A stretch of 49,686 nt of DNA from an uncultured Lachnospiraceae bacterium (lineage in GTDB: Bacteria > Bacillota > Clostridia > Lachnospirales > Lachnospiraceae): contig CACZQN010000004.1 of assembly GCA_902783375.1 (NCBI GenBank), positions 1-49,686 of the forward strand. Direction: 5' to 3'. Both the position numbers and the translations under genes were made by a program. The notes beneath the pieces were generated by a model. The model was not told where the DNA came from. It saw only the letters and a list, made by a program, of their open reading frames with translations, and searched no databases. How positions within the stretch are numbered: the stretch's first letter is position 1; each line of letters begins with the position of its first letter. Shown here in pieces: positions 27,083-36,528 of this stretch.

Positions 27083-28427
27083 GCATACAGATGAGAGAGT
27101 CAGGGGCGTGTCACTGAACAAGCTGCATATCGTGATGATGGTGGTGGCGTGCCTGCTGGCGGTTCTCCTGTTCCTCGCGACGGCGCGGACGATGACGGCA
27201 TACTCGGATCTTGCGACGGCCACCGAGAAATATATCGCCTGCCGGCAGGATGCTTCGGACATGCAGGAGGGGTCGGATTATCTGACGGACAAGGTTCGTT
27301 CCTTTGCGGTAACCGGCGATCTCGAATATGTCAGAAAGTTCGACGAAGAAGTCAATGTGACCAAGCGGCGTGACCGTGCGATCGAGAACCTCGAAGCATT
27401 TCTCGCGGGGACGGACACCTATGAATACCTGCGGGAAGCGCTGCGGCTGTCGAACGAACTGATTGAGCGTGAGTATCTTTCCATGCGTCTCGGTGCAGAA
27501 GCCTATGGCCTCGACCTCGCCGCATTCCCGGAAGCAATCCGGACAGTGAAACTGCCGGAGCAGTACAGAGGAATGGATGCGGAAGAACTGCGCGAGAACA
27601 GTATTTCCCTGCTGTTTGACGAAGTCTATCAGGACTATAAAAACCGGATTCGTGAGAATGTTTCAAAGTGTACCGTGGAACTGATTGAGACCACGCAGGG
27701 CGAGCAGGTCCTGACATCGAAGAACCTGCTGCAGCTGTTAAGACGGCAGCGGATCTTCATCCTGCTCCTGCTGGTCTGTGAAATTGCGGCGATTCTGCTG
27801 ACGATCTTCCTGGCCATCTGGCCGCTGCGTGCCGGAATCCGGGCGATCCGGAACAAGGAGACTTTCCCGGTAACCGGTGCAGAAGAGATCCGGTACCTGG
27901 CGGAAGCATACAATCATGCGTTTGAGGAGAGCCAGAGGAGCCACGAGCAGCTGTCCTATGAAGCCGCTCATGATCCGCTGACAGGTCTGTACAACCGCAG
28001 CATGTTCGATAAGATCAGAGAGGAGAACGATGCAGACGGCACAGCCCTGATCATCGTGGATGTCGATTACTTCAAATCGGTGAACGATACCTACGGTCAT
28101 GAGATGGGCGACCGGGTGCTGAAGAAGATGGCACGTGTGCTGACAGCAGCATTCCGTTCCGAAGACTGCATCTGCAGGATCGGCGGTGATGAATTTGTCG
28201 TATTCATGCGCAATGCAGGAAAAGAACTGACCGGTCTTGTCCGTGGAAAATATGAACGGATCAGAGACCAGCTGGGAGATGATTCTGATGGAATCGTGGG
28301 AGTGACCATCAGCGTCGGTGTAGCCTTCCCGGACAGAGAGAACCCAACCGGGGATCTCTACAAAGATGCAGATGCTGCATTGTACAGGGTAAAGGATGCC
28401 GGAAGAAACGGATGTGCATTTTACTAA
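27075..28427 (+). CDS. Membrane diguanylate cyclase (GGDEF)
   Basis: A 450-residue protein with membrane helix 1 (residues ~18-38), an extracellular sensor region of about 180 residues that looks helical, membrane helix 2 (~222-243) and a C-terminal GGDEF domain (~290-450). The active site is GGDEF at 370-374, and an inhibitory I-site RSED lies exactly five residues before it (361-364), so this is probably an active cyclase making c-di-GMP with product feedback. The start is TTG at 27075, overlapping the pilT stop; GTG 27108 is an alternative. Its operon position ties c-di-GMP levels to the pilus-like machine. Confidence 0.9.
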   Translation: MDKHTDERVRGVSLNKLHIVMMVVACLLAVLLFLATARTMTAYSDLATATEKYIACRQDASDMQEGSDYLTDKVRSFAVTGDLEYVRKFDEEVNVTKRRDRAIENLEAFLAGTDTYEYLREALRLSNELIEREYLSMRLGAEAYGLDLAAFPEAIRTVKLPEQYRGMDAEELRENSISLLFDEVYQDYKNRIRENVSKCTVELIETTQGEQVLTSKNLLQLLRRQRIFILLLLVCEIAAILLTIFLAIWPLRAGIRAIRNKETFPVTGAEEIRYLAEAYNHAFEESQRSHEQLSYEAAHDPLTGLYNRSMFDKIREENDADGTALIIVDVDYFKSVNDTYGHEMGDRVLKKMARVLTAAFRSEDCICRIGGDEFVVFMRNAGKELTGLVRGKYERIRDQLGDDSDGIVGVTISVGVAFPDRENPTGDLYKDADAALYRVKDAGRNGCAFY

Positions 28428-28462
28428 AGACTTGCGGGGGCATAGAGAGGAACTGATATATT

Positions 28463-30178
28463 ATGCTGAAAAGTCATGATCGTTTTTTTGCTGTCGATGG
28501 AAAGAGACTGGTTCTGGTGGTTGATGATGAAGAGATCAACCGGGAGATGCTTGGCTTCATGCTCTCTGAGAACTACAATGTCTTATTTGCAGAGAACGGG
28601 AAGGAAGCCCTGGAGATCATCCGGGAGCATGTGGGCGTGCTGTCGTTGGTTCTGCTCGATCTGATGATGCCGGAGATGGATGGTTTTGCAGTGATGGAGG
28701 TCATGAAGCAGGATCCGGAGCTGAAGAAGATCCCGTACATCGTGCTGACCAGTGAAAAGGCAGCAGAGGTGAGAAGTTTAAGAGCCGGTGCGGCCGACTT
28801 CATCACCAAGCCGTTTGACCAGCCGGAAGTCATTCTCGCGAGAATCCAGAAGACGATCGAACTGTCCGAGGACAACAACCTGATTCAGATTACAGAACGA
28901 GACAACCTGACCGGCCTGTTCAACCGGGAATATTTCTACCAGTATGCCGAGCAGCTCGATCTCCATCACCCGGATCGGACGATGGATGCCGTCTCGGTCG
29001 ATATCAATCATTTCCACCTGATCAATGAACTCTACGGATGGGAATATGGGGACAGTGTCCTCAAGGAAATCGGTGCCAGAATCCGGCAGGTGGTTGGAAA
29101 AGCGGGCGGTGTTGCCGGGAGAATGGATGCGGATATGTTCCTGCTGTACTTCCCGCATAGCGATGATTATACGCAGCTGCTGGAAGATTTTCAGAAAGGC
29201 CTGATGAAAGACAAGAGCAAGGCCAGAATCCGGATGCGCATGGGTGTTTACCCGGAGGTTGATAAATCCACCAAGATCGAGAGACGGTTTGACCGTGCGA
29301 AACTGGCCAGTGACAACATCCGGAACAGCTATACTTCCTTTATTGCATACTACGATGACAAGCTGCGGGAGAAAGAATTGCTTTCCGAGAGACTGATCAA
29401 TGATCTCGAGAGAGCGATCGAAGAACGGCAGTTTATCGTCTTTTATCAGCCGAAGTACGGGATCACCGGTGATACACCGCGGCTTGGCAGTGCGGAGGCA
29501 CTCATCCGATGGAAGCATCCGGAGCTTGGCATGATCAGTCCGGGGATCTTTATCCCTCTGTTTGAGGAAAAGGGCCTGATCCAGAAGGTGGACCGCTATG
29601 TCTGGAAAGAGGCAGCGGAGCAGGTCAGACGCTGGAAAGAGAAGTACGGCCTGACGGTTCCGGTCTCGGTCAATGTTTCAAGAGTCGACATCTATGCACC
29701 GGATTTCGTGGAGAACTTCCTGAATCTGATGCAGGAGAATGGACTGGATCCGAAGAGCTACTATCTGGAGATCACGGAATCGGCCTACACGGAGGATGCA
29801 GCCCAGCTCCTGGATATGATCCGTGCACTCAGAAGCGCAGGTTTCCTCGTGGAGATGGATGATTTCGGTTCCGGGTATTCGTCGCTCAACATGCTTTCGA
29901 CCCTGCCGATTGATATCCTGAAGCTCGACATGAGCTTTATCCGGAATATGCGCTCCAATCAGGAGAAGGATATCCGGATTCTGGAACTGATGATCGACAT
30001 CGCCAGATATCTGCATGTGCCGGTGGTCGCAGAAGGCGTGGAAACGGAAGAACAGATGAATCAGCTCAAGAAACTGGGCTGTGACATGATACAGGGATAT
30101 TATTTCTCGAAGCCGGTCCCGGCGGAGGAATTTGAACAATTTATCAGGGAGGAGCTGGAGCACAATGCTGACAATTGA
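28463..30178 (+). CDS. Response regulator with degenerate GGDEF and active-type EAL domain
   Basis: A 571-residue cytosolic protein. Residues ~15-130 form a receiver domain with acidic DDEE, phospho-acceptor Asp66 (LLDLMMPEMDG) and Lys116 (KPF). Residues ~140-300 are a GGDEF domain whose active motif has decayed to MDADM (221-225). Residues ~310-560 are an EAL phosphodiesterase with AEALIRW (345-347), EITESAYT, DDFGSGYSSL and VAEGVETEEQ all intact. It likely degrades c-di-GMP under control of phosphorylation, with the dead GGDEF perhaps sensing GTP. It opposes the upstream cyclase and overlaps the HPt gene. Confidence 0.93.
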   Translation: MLKSHDRFFAVDGKRLVLVVDDEEINREMLGFMLSENYNVLFAENGKEALEIIREHVGVLSLVLLDLMMPEMDGFAVMEVMKQDPELKKIPYIVLTSEKAAEVRSLRAGAADFITKPFDQPEVILARIQKTIELSEDNNLIQITERDNLTGLFNREYFYQYAEQLDLHHPDRTMDAVSVDINHFHLINELYGWEYGDSVLKEIGARIRQVVGKAGGVAGRMDADMFLLYFPHSDDYTQLLEDFQKGLMKDKSKARIRMRMGVYPEVDKSTKIERRFDRAKLASDNIRNSYTSFIAYYDDKLREKELLSERLINDLERAIEERQFIVFYQPKYGITGDTPRLGSAEALIRWKHPELGMISPGIFIPLFEEKGLIQKVDRYVWKEAAEQVRRWKEKYGLTVPVSVNVSRVDIYAPDFVENFLNLMQENGLDPKSYYLEITESAYTEDAAQLLDMIRALRSAGFLVEMDDFGSGYSSLNMLSTLPIDILKLDMSFIRNMRSNQEKDIRILELMIDIARYLHVPVVAEGVETEEQMNQLKKLGCDMIQGYYFSKPVPAEEFEQFIREELEHNADN

Positions 30179-30509
30179 CGCACTGAAAGAGTTCGGATGC
30201 AATACGGAGGAAGGTCTCGGAAGATGCATGGGAAATGAAGCATTTTATTTCCGCCTGATCCGGAAGGAAATGGGAGACCCTAATTTTGAGAAGCTGGCAG
30301 AATATGTGGCGGCAGGCGATCTGGAACATGGATTTGAGACCGCACATGCACTGAAGGGAGTGCTGGGAAATCTTTCCCTGACACCGCTCTTTGAGCCGGC
30401 ATCCGCAATCTGTGAGGGGATGCGCGTGCGGGAGGAGAAGGACTATGCACCGCTCCTCGCGGAACTGCTTGCAAAGAAGAAAGAACTGGAAGAGATCTGC
30501 GCTGAATAA
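30165..30509 (+). CDS. HPt phosphotransfer domain protein
   Basis: A 114-residue four-helix HPt protein. The phospho-accepting motif is FETAHALKGVLGNLSL, with the His at residue 61. HPt proteins pass phosphate from a histidine kinase to a receiver domain. It overlaps the REC-GGDEF-EAL gene by 14 bases, so that receiver is the obvious partner; the kinase is not in this window. ATG 30165 follows a GGAGG/GGAG region; an earlier ATG lies too deep in the upstream gene. Confidence 0.9.
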   Translation: MLTIDALKEFGCNTEEGLGRCMGNEAFYFRLIRKEMGDPNFEKLAEYVAAGDLEHGFETAHALKGVLGNLSLTPLFEPASAICEGMRVREEKDYAPLLAELLAKKKELEEICAE

Positions 30510-30581
30510 GCGCAGATTTCTGCATCACGGAAGGACGCTCTGACGGAAGAGCAGAGTGGATCACAGGAGGGGAAGATCGAT

Positions 30582-31916
30582 ATGAGCTGGGAAGTAGCAA
30601 ATCCATTTATCAAGGCAGATGGCAGCGTGGTGATGTCGCCGGCGGAATGGCCGGAACAGAGCGCTTATCTGAAAGAAATCCTCGCGGAGGATCTCTACGG
30701 CAGGATGCCGTCGGCACCGGGGAATGTGCAGGCAGAGAAAGGCTTTACGAAGGAACTCTGGGACGGGACGGCCGTGTTTGAAGTCTATGATCTTTCGTTC
30801 GGGCCGGAGAACAAGGTCCACGAGGATGTCGCTGTGATCCGGGCCTGCGGCGGAGACGGTGCGGCAAAGCCGGTTCCGATCGTGCTCTGCGGCGGCTATG
30901 TGGATGAGGCGATTGCAAAATACGCTGTTTCCCAGGGCTTCTGTATCGCGACGCCGTTGGTGGATGATGCGGCACCGGATGAAGCGGATTATCAGAAGGG
31001 GACCCTCTACCAGGCCTATCCGGATGCGGGATTCAAAGTGATCGCCATGTGGGGTTGGCTGATGAGCCGGGTGATCGACTGGCTCGAGACCGTGGATTTC
31101 GTGGACCACAGCCATGTCGTGGCAGCGGGACATTCCCGCTTCGGCAAGGCAGCCCTTGCCTGTGCGGTTTACGATGAGCGTGTCAGTGTCTGTGCGGCCG
31201 GCGGTTCCGGCTGCGGCGGAATCGGCAGTCTGCGCGTCGCAGGCGGCCGATTTGGCGAAGGGAAAGGGGATGTCGAAACCCTGGGCGGCATGATCACCGG
31301 GATGTTCCCACACTGGTTTGTGGATACCCTTGTTCCATATGGTGCAAAAGAAGCAAGCAGACACAACCGAGAGAACGAACTTCGCTTTGATGCGGACTTC
31401 ATCGGCGCGGCGATCGCACCGCGGCCGCTGATTCTCGTGGAAGGACTCGATGATACCTGGGCAAATCCGTACGGGACGCTTGCATCCTGGAGCGCGGCAG
31501 CGGAAGTCTATCATTTCCTCGGCGCAGATGAGAAGTGCGCCATCCACGAGCGGGAAGGCGGACATGCTTTGAATCTGGAAGACTGGACGACCTTTCTTGA
31601 TTTCTGCAAGGTCCAGCTGTCCGGCGCGAAGCCGACCGTGACCTGGCACACAAGAACCGATGCAGATCCGGCGATCGCCAGAAGCTGGAGCGCAGAAAAC
31701 CGCACAGGAGAAGAAGTGAAGAAGCAGGACGGAGACGAGAAACCGGCAAATACCTGGTCCTTCACACCGGAATCAATCGCCGCAATGAAGGCAAGATTCA
31801 ACACCCACTGGGCATTCGCCGAAGCCGGCCTCGAAACCGGCATCGACAAATTCATGAAAACCATCATCGCCAAAGCCGAAGCCGCCATGGCCGCCGGAGT
31901 GAACAAACATGAGTAA
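30582..31916 (+). CDS. CE15-like glucuronoyl/acetyl-xylan esterase family protein
   Basis: A 444-residue alpha/beta hydrolase without a signal peptide. The nucleophile motif AGHSRFGKAAL (Ser185) matches the G-x-S-R-x-G form of CE15 glucuronoyl esterases, IAPRPLILVEGLDDTWANPYG is the strand and loop that follow, and the His is in EREGGHALNLEDW (His328). CE15 enzymes cleave ester bonds between lignin or other groups and glucuronoxylan. Being cytosolic, it may act on imported oligosaccharides. AGGAGGGG precedes the ATG. It lies 72 bases after the HPt gene and may or may not share its transcript. Confidence 0.85.
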   Translation: MSWEVANPFIKADGSVVMSPAEWPEQSAYLKEILAEDLYGRMPSAPGNVQAEKGFTKELWDGTAVFEVYDLSFGPENKVHEDVAVIRACGGDGAAKPVPIVLCGGYVDEAIAKYAVSQGFCIATPLVDDAAPDEADYQKGTLYQAYPDAGFKVIAMWGWLMSRVIDWLETVDFVDHSHVVAAGHSRFGKAALACAVYDERVSVCAAGGSGCGGIGSLRVAGGRFGEGKGDVETLGGMITGMFPHWFVDTLVPYGAKEASRHNRENELRFDADFIGAAIAPRPLILVEGLDDTWANPYGTLASWSAAAEVYHFLGADEKCAIHEREGGHALNLEDWTTFLDFCKVQLSGAKPTVTWHTRTDADPAIARSWSAENRTGEEVKKQDGDEKPANTWSFTPESIAAMKARFNTHWAFAEAGLETGIDKFMKTIIAKAEAAMAAGVNKHE

Positions 31917-31999
31917 CGAGCCCTGAAGACAATATAACGGAATATGGTCAGATCGTTGCGGATCGCCAGGGGAATGGAAATCTACTGACTGTAGTGAGC

Positions 32000-32080
32000 A
32001 AAACCCCGCGGCATACTCTACGTAGGCGCATGTAAGCGTCAGCGCACCAGCGCCCAAGTAGAGTATGCCAACGGGGTTTT
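32000..32080. terminator. 81-bp hairpin between convergent esterase and dehydrogenase genes
   Basis: AAAACCCCG (32000-32008) plus GGCATACTCTAC (32010-32021) pair with GTAGAGTATGCC (32058-32069) plus CGGGGTTTT (32072-32080); an inner GGCGC/GCGCC pair (32025-32029, 32050-32054) extends it. The arms end in AAAA on one strand and TTTT on the other, so it can end transcripts from both sides. Confidence 0.8.
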
Positions 32081-32095
32081 CTGTCAGTAAGAGGA

Positions 32096-33133
32096 TCATT
32101 CCTGCGGCCGCACGATTACCTTCACCGATTCCGTCCCCATCTGGCAGCGGATTGCATCCTCAAGCTGTGCCAGCGGGAAGCGGTGGGTGATCAGCGGTTC
32201 CATCTGCATCCGGCCGGAATTCAGCAGTGCGACAGCGCGTTCATGCGTATCCGGATTGATCATGGAGCCGACGATGGTCAGTTCCTTCTTGTAGACATCG
32301 AAGAGCGGAAGCTCGATCGTGGCGTCCGGTGACGGGACGGAGAAGAGCAGGACCTTCCCGGTGAGACCGGCTGCGGCGATTGCCTGCTTGGCAGCGATCG
32401 GTCTGCCGACGCACTCGATGACAACATCTGCACCGTCAAGACCGGTGAAGGTCTGGAATTCCTGGTTCAGATCGGAGGATGTCGGATCGATCGCAAAGTC
32501 CGCACCGACAGACAGGCCGATCTCACGGCGCACGGCGATCGGCTCCGAGAGGACAACTTTGGCAGCACCAGCAAGCTTTGCAAGCTGGACCATCATGAGA
32601 CCGATAGCACCGCCGCCGATGACGAGGACGACATCTCCCGAGCGAACACCGACTTTATCGACACCGTGGATGGCACAGGCAAGCGGTTCGGTCATCGCAC
32701 CGACGTCAAAGGAAAGAGACGGATCGAGCAGGTAGCACTGGGTATCCGGACAGACTGAGTATTCCGCAAAGCCGCCGTTGGTATTGACACCGAGTGCATA
32801 GAGATGCTCGCAGTTCTGCTTTCTGCCCATCCGGCAGGGACGGCAGATTCCACAGTACATATTCGGGTCCATGGTCACATGGTCACCGACCTTGACATTC
32901 GTCACTGCTTCTCCGACTTCTACAACGATGCCGGCATATTCATGGCCGAGCACGACCGGCGGCGTCACCGCTGCGGATCCTTTCTCGCCATGGTAGATAT
33001 GGACATCGGTTCCGCAGACACCACAGGCCATATTCTTCACCTTGACCTGATGCGGTCCGAGCATGTCAAAGTTCATTTCACGCAGTTCAAACTTCGGTGT
33101 GTGTTCCGCACCGAGAAAATAATTCCCCTTCAT
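32096..33133 (-). CDS. Zinc-dependent medium-chain alcohol dehydrogenase
   Basis: A 345-residue oxidoreductase of the sorbitol/threonine dehydrogenase group. Catalytic zinc ligands are Cys40 (CGVCGTD), His64 and Glu65 (GHEYAG). The structural zinc site has Cys94, Cys97, Cys100 and Cys108 (CGICRPC). The NAD(P)-binding Rossmann motif is VIGGGAIGLM (about residue 170). Substrate is probably a polyol or sugar alcohol, but the exact one is open. A promoter sits directly upstream and AGGGGGAT lies before the ATG. It is convergent with the esterase gene and monocistronic. Confidence 0.93.
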   Translation of the reverse strand: MKGNYFLGAEHTPKFELREMNFDMLGPHQVKVKNMACGVCGTDVHIYHGEKGSAAVTPPVVLGHEYAGIVVEVGEAVTNVKVGDHVTMDPNMYCGICRPCRMGRKQNCEHLYALGVNTNGGFAEYSVCPDTQCYLLDPSLSFDVGAMTEPLACAIHGVDKVGVRSGDVVLVIGGGAIGLMMVQLAKLAGAAKVVLSEPIAVRREIGLSVGADFAIDPTSSDLNQEFQTFTGLDGADVVIECVGRPIAAKQAIAAAGLTGKVLLFSVPSPDATIELPLFDVYKKELTIVGSMINPDTHERAVALLNSGRMQMEPLITHRFPLAQLEDAIRCQMGTESVKVIVRPQE

Positions 33134-33184
33134 CGCAAATCCCCCTTCATCAGTCTGAAAATAGAGCAGTCAGAAACTGATCTT

Positions 33185-33213
33185 ATTATAGCTGTCGCGC
33201 AGGAAAACTGCAA
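33185..33213 (-). promoter_or_regulatory. Promoter of the alcohol dehydrogenase gene
   Basis: On the minus strand, TTGCAG (33208-33213), 17 bases and TATAAT (33185-33190), about 50 bases before the start codon. Confidence 0.75.
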
Positions 33214-33347
33214 CAGAATGGTTGTTAATCTGAAGATAGTTGACGGCTCTGGTGATTTTTGTTAGAACAGAATAAGAAGGATCATTGCTGGTGAAAATCG
33301 ATCAGAAATCACAGATCGACATAGAATGGAAATCGGAGGTATTTCGC

Positions 33348-35729
33348 ATGGAAATGTATCCTGATCAGGAGGAGCAGGCTGCTGCGGGCAGACGGAAGAT
33401 CCGCATCCCCTGGCTGGCGCTTGCAGTCCTCAGCTGGCTCTCGGCCGGACCGGTCTGTATCGCCGTGGTTGAGATGGCGACCCATCATCTGCTGACTGTC
33501 CGGGCGCAGGCTTTCATCGAACTGCTGTTTCAGCTGATTGCTGTCGTGTTCGTGCTGCTGCAGTTCCGGCAGATGGCAGGAGAGAGGGGAAATGCCGTGA
33601 CGGCGGGACGGATGTTTGCCGGGCTGCGGGCACTTCTGTTCACACTGACGACAGGGATTCTCCTGAAACATATGATTCAGGTCCTGCTGGGCTATGACCT
33701 GCAGCTGTTGTTTGCAGCCCAGCCGGTGATCGCCACCCTGATGATCGTGGTGACGGCCCTGCTGGCGCTGTTTCTGATCCTGTTCTTATACTGGAGTATC
33801 CATGTATGGTTCTGCGGGGAGAGGACAGGATTCCTTGCTGCATTTCTGAGTCTGGTGCGGCATCCGCTGTCGTTCCTCCTGCTGGCGGCAGGCGGTGTGG
33901 GAGTCGTCGCGATCCTCTTTCTCTGCGGCCTGCTTGCAGGGATTCTCGGAGAACGAAGCATCGCCTCCTTTCTCGCACTGCGCATCCTGGCAGCCTTTCT
34001 CGTGTGGCTGCTTGCGGCCTGGGTACTCCGGTCTGTCGCGGACAGAGAGCCGGAGAATGATGAAGAAGAGAGCGAGCCGGCGATCCCGATCATCTCGGGC
34101 GTGATCGGACTGGCCCTGTTCCTGCTGGTCTTCCTGGGATCGGAAAGCGGGAATCTGTTCTATCGCACCACCGATCAGGTATTTGGCGAGGTCGATGCCT
34201 GGATGAATGCCGGAACCGCGCAGTTTCAGATCGGACAGACCGCTTCCGCAGATACCTCCTTCCGAAAGGCACTGCAGCTGATCGATGCACTCCGTGCTGC
34301 CAGCAGCGAAGAGGGTGTGCAGATGAACTATAAGCCTGCGGACACCAGCCCGATGACCGAGCATCTGTACCTGCTGAGCGGGGGCTCTGCAGATACCATG
34401 GGCGAGAAGATCCGGACAGGTGTCTTTGATACCGCCTATTATCCGGTGCTGCTGTCCTGGTATGCGGAGAAGGAAACACTGACAGAGGAAGAGCAGAAGC
34501 TCCGGGATGAGATGCTCACCGTATGTATTGCGAAGGGGTACGCAGACTGGTATCCGAACGCAGACTGGTTCCAGAAGAATGCCCTTGCCGTCAGCAAGAG
34601 AATCAAGGACTATGAGAACATTCAGCCGCAGATCCGGATGATTTCCCTGAAAAATAAAGCGGCCGCGGCGGGTGGTGCGAACCGGGAGATCGTGGAAGAG
34701 GCGCTCCAGGAAGCAGAAGCGCACCCAGAGAATGCGTACTGCCAGTATGTTGCGATGAATCTTGGTGCGGATTACCGCGTCGATGATGCGACACATTATG
34801 ACCGGACAGTGGAGGCTGCGAAGCGCTATGATGCCCTGACAGAAGGAAGCGGTTCGGATGATGGAAAACTGCTGAAGAAGAGAATGGTCGCATCGATCAT
34901 CCGGGGCTGCTACCGCTACGAGGAGGCGATTCCGTATTTCAAGCAGATCGCGGAGATAACCGGGACCGCTGCGGATCAGATGCAGCTGGCAAGATGCTAC
35001 CTTGATGCAGAGCAGTATGCGGAATGCATCGAGACTGCGAATGCGGCGGCTGATCTGGCAGAGCAGGAAGAAGGCGGCACAAAACTGCACAGCCAGGCCC
35101 TCTATCTGATGGGGATCGCGGCAGTGAAGACAGCGGATGCCGATGCTTCCATCCTTGCAGCAGAGCGGCTGGCGGATGAACTGGAGGCGGCGGAGGCCCC
35201 GACCTATGAGCAGGAATCCATGCTGTACCAGGTCATCCAGTATCTGACCATATCCGACTCGGCCAGATGGACGGATTTCCAGCATGCGGTCTATGACAGC
35301 CTGACCGAAGAACAGAAGGCTGACATCGAAGGACATCCGCTGCTGGCACATTACATGAAGGCGATGTATGCCTATTTCATGCAGAAGAAAAATGAGGATG
35401 CGCTGGCGGAGATCGATGCGGTGCTGGCGATCCATGAAGACCTTGCCATGGCGAATTACCTGAAGGGGTCGATCCTTTTCAGTGCGAAGAACTTTGATGA
35501 AGCAGAGAAATGTCTGCTCGCGGCGAATCAGTATCATCCGGATATTCCTGCAGTCCTCTATGCGCTGGCCAATGTCTATGATGGAAAGCAGGATTACCAG
35601 ACTGCCTATACGTATTCGAAAAAGGTAAAGGCAATCCTGCCGGAACAGGACCACGGAGAAGATATTTACGGCATCTCGTACCACAACAGCAACCTGCTGG
35701 AAGCACTGGAATGGGAAATCGGGAGATGA
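33348..35729 (+). CDS. Large membrane protein with TPR repeats
   Basis: A 793-residue protein. Residues ~20-260 hold about six hydrophobic segments (for example LALAVLSWLSAGPVCIAVVEM), with a short acidic loop (REPENDEEESEP) before the last one. The rest, from about residue 290, is helical and rich in TPR-like units, such as YEEAIPYFKQIAEITGTAADQ, AMANYLKGSILFSAKNFDEAEKCLLAANQ and ALANVYDGKQDYQTAYTYSKK. By this layout the TPR part would face the outside if the last helix exits, but topology was not computed. ATG 33348 has CGGAGGT 7 bases upstream; an in-frame start at 33285 lacks a ribosome site. First gene of a three-gene operon; function unknown. Confidence 0.85.
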   Translation: MEMYPDQEEQAAAGRRKIRIPWLALAVLSWLSAGPVCIAVVEMATHHLLTVRAQAFIELLFQLIAVVFVLLQFRQMAGERGNAVTAGRMFAGLRALLFTLTTGILLKHMIQVLLGYDLQLLFAAQPVIATLMIVVTALLALFLILFLYWSIHVWFCGERTGFLAAFLSLVRHPLSFLLLAAGGVGVVAILFLCGLLAGILGERSIASFLALRILAAFLVWLLAAWVLRSVADREPENDEEESEPAIPIISGVIGLALFLLVFLGSESGNLFYRTTDQVFGEVDAWMNAGTAQFQIGQTASADTSFRKALQLIDALRAASSEEGVQMNYKPADTSPMTEHLYLLSGGSADTMGEKIRTGVFDTAYYPVLLSWYAEKETLTEEEQKLRDEMLTVCIAKGYADWYPNADWFQKNALAVSKRIKDYENIQPQIRMISLKNKAAAAGGANREIVEEALQEAEAHPENAYCQYVAMNLGADYRVDDATHYDRTVEAAKRYDALTEGSGSDDGKLLKKRMVASIIRGCYRYEEAIPYFKQIAEITGTAADQMQLARCYLDAEQYAECIETANAAADLAEQEEGGTKLHSQALYLMGIAAVKTADADASILAAERLADELEAAEAPTYEQESMLYQVIQYLTISDSARWTDFQHAVYDSLTEEQKADIEGHPLLAHYMKAMYAYFMQKKNEDALAEIDAVLAIHEDLAMANYLKGSILFSAKNFDEAEKCLLAANQYHPDIPAVLYALANVYDGKQDYQTAYTYSKKVKAILPEQDHGEDIYGISYHNSNLLEALEWEIGR

Positions 35730-35739
35730 GGAGGAAGCT

Positions 35740-36528
35740 ATGATTATATTTTCATTGATGCTGATCGCGGTTGCGGTCGCAGGAATCCTGCTGTTTTCCG
35801 GCAATATGCTCCTGATGATACTCGCAGCTGTGGCCGGAATCTGCGGCATTGTCCTTCCGCTGATCCGGCGTGATCTGGGGAAGATCCTTGCGGGAGTATG
35901 CATCTGCGTCGGGCTGATTCTGCTGGTGCTGTCCGGGACAAGTACCTCGAAAAATGGAATCCAGGCTTATGCAAAAGAAGTGGATATGATTCAGAACCGC
36001 ATCGAAAAGGGCAAGCTCGATGATGCGAAGGAAAAGATCGGGGAGCTGGAAGAAGCCTACGGGGTGAACGATACTTCCCGGTTGCTGCTCGCAGCCTGCT
36101 ACGAGCAGGCCAAGGAATATGATTCGGCCATCAACCTGCTGGAACAGTGCAGCTCCAGAGGAGAGACCTGGTATCACCTGATGATCCTCTGCTGGATCGC
36201 AAAGAACAACGGGGATGATGACAGACTGAAGCGCGTGGTGTTCGAAGCTGCAGAGGCAGTCCCGGAAAATGCAGCCTTCCAGAAACTTGCCGGTGCGGCA
36301 GCAATGGATGGCGGTAATTATAAACAGGCGGTTCATTACTATTCACTGGCATATTTTCTGGATGATACCGATGGTGAATCTGCGGTGCAGATGGGGCTGG
36401 CCTATCATGAACTCGGCGAAATGGAAATGGCCACACGGTTTCTGGAACTTGCGCTGAATAAAGAGATCCCAGAGGAGACAAGAAGCGACATCGAAGAAAT
36501 CCTGACAGAAATGGGGGGTGGGAAATGA
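35740..36528 (+). CDS. Membrane-anchored TPR protein
   Basis: A 262-residue protein with two or three hydrophobic segments in residues ~1-65, followed by TPR-like helical pairs: LLLAACYEQAKEYDSAINLLEQ, KLAGAAAMDGGNYKQAVHYYSLAYF and MGLAYHELGEMEMATRFLELAL. It lies 10 bases after the larger TPR gene behind a GAGGAGG site and overlaps the secreted-protein gene by four bases (ATGA at 36525), so all three are probably translated together and form one complex. No enzyme motif is visible. Confidence 0.85.
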   Translation: MIIFSLMLIAVAVAGILLFSGNMLLMILAAVAGICGIVLPLIRRDLGKILAGVCICVGLILLVLSGTSTSKNGIQAYAKEVDMIQNRIEKGKLDDAKEKIGELEEAYGVNDTSRLLLAACYEQAKEYDSAINLLEQCSSRGETWYHLMILCWIAKNNGDDDRLKRVVFEAAEAVPENAAFQKLAGAAAMDGGNYKQAVHYYSLAYFLDDTDGESAVQMGLAYHELGEMEMATRFLELALNKEIPEETRSDIEEILTEMGGGK

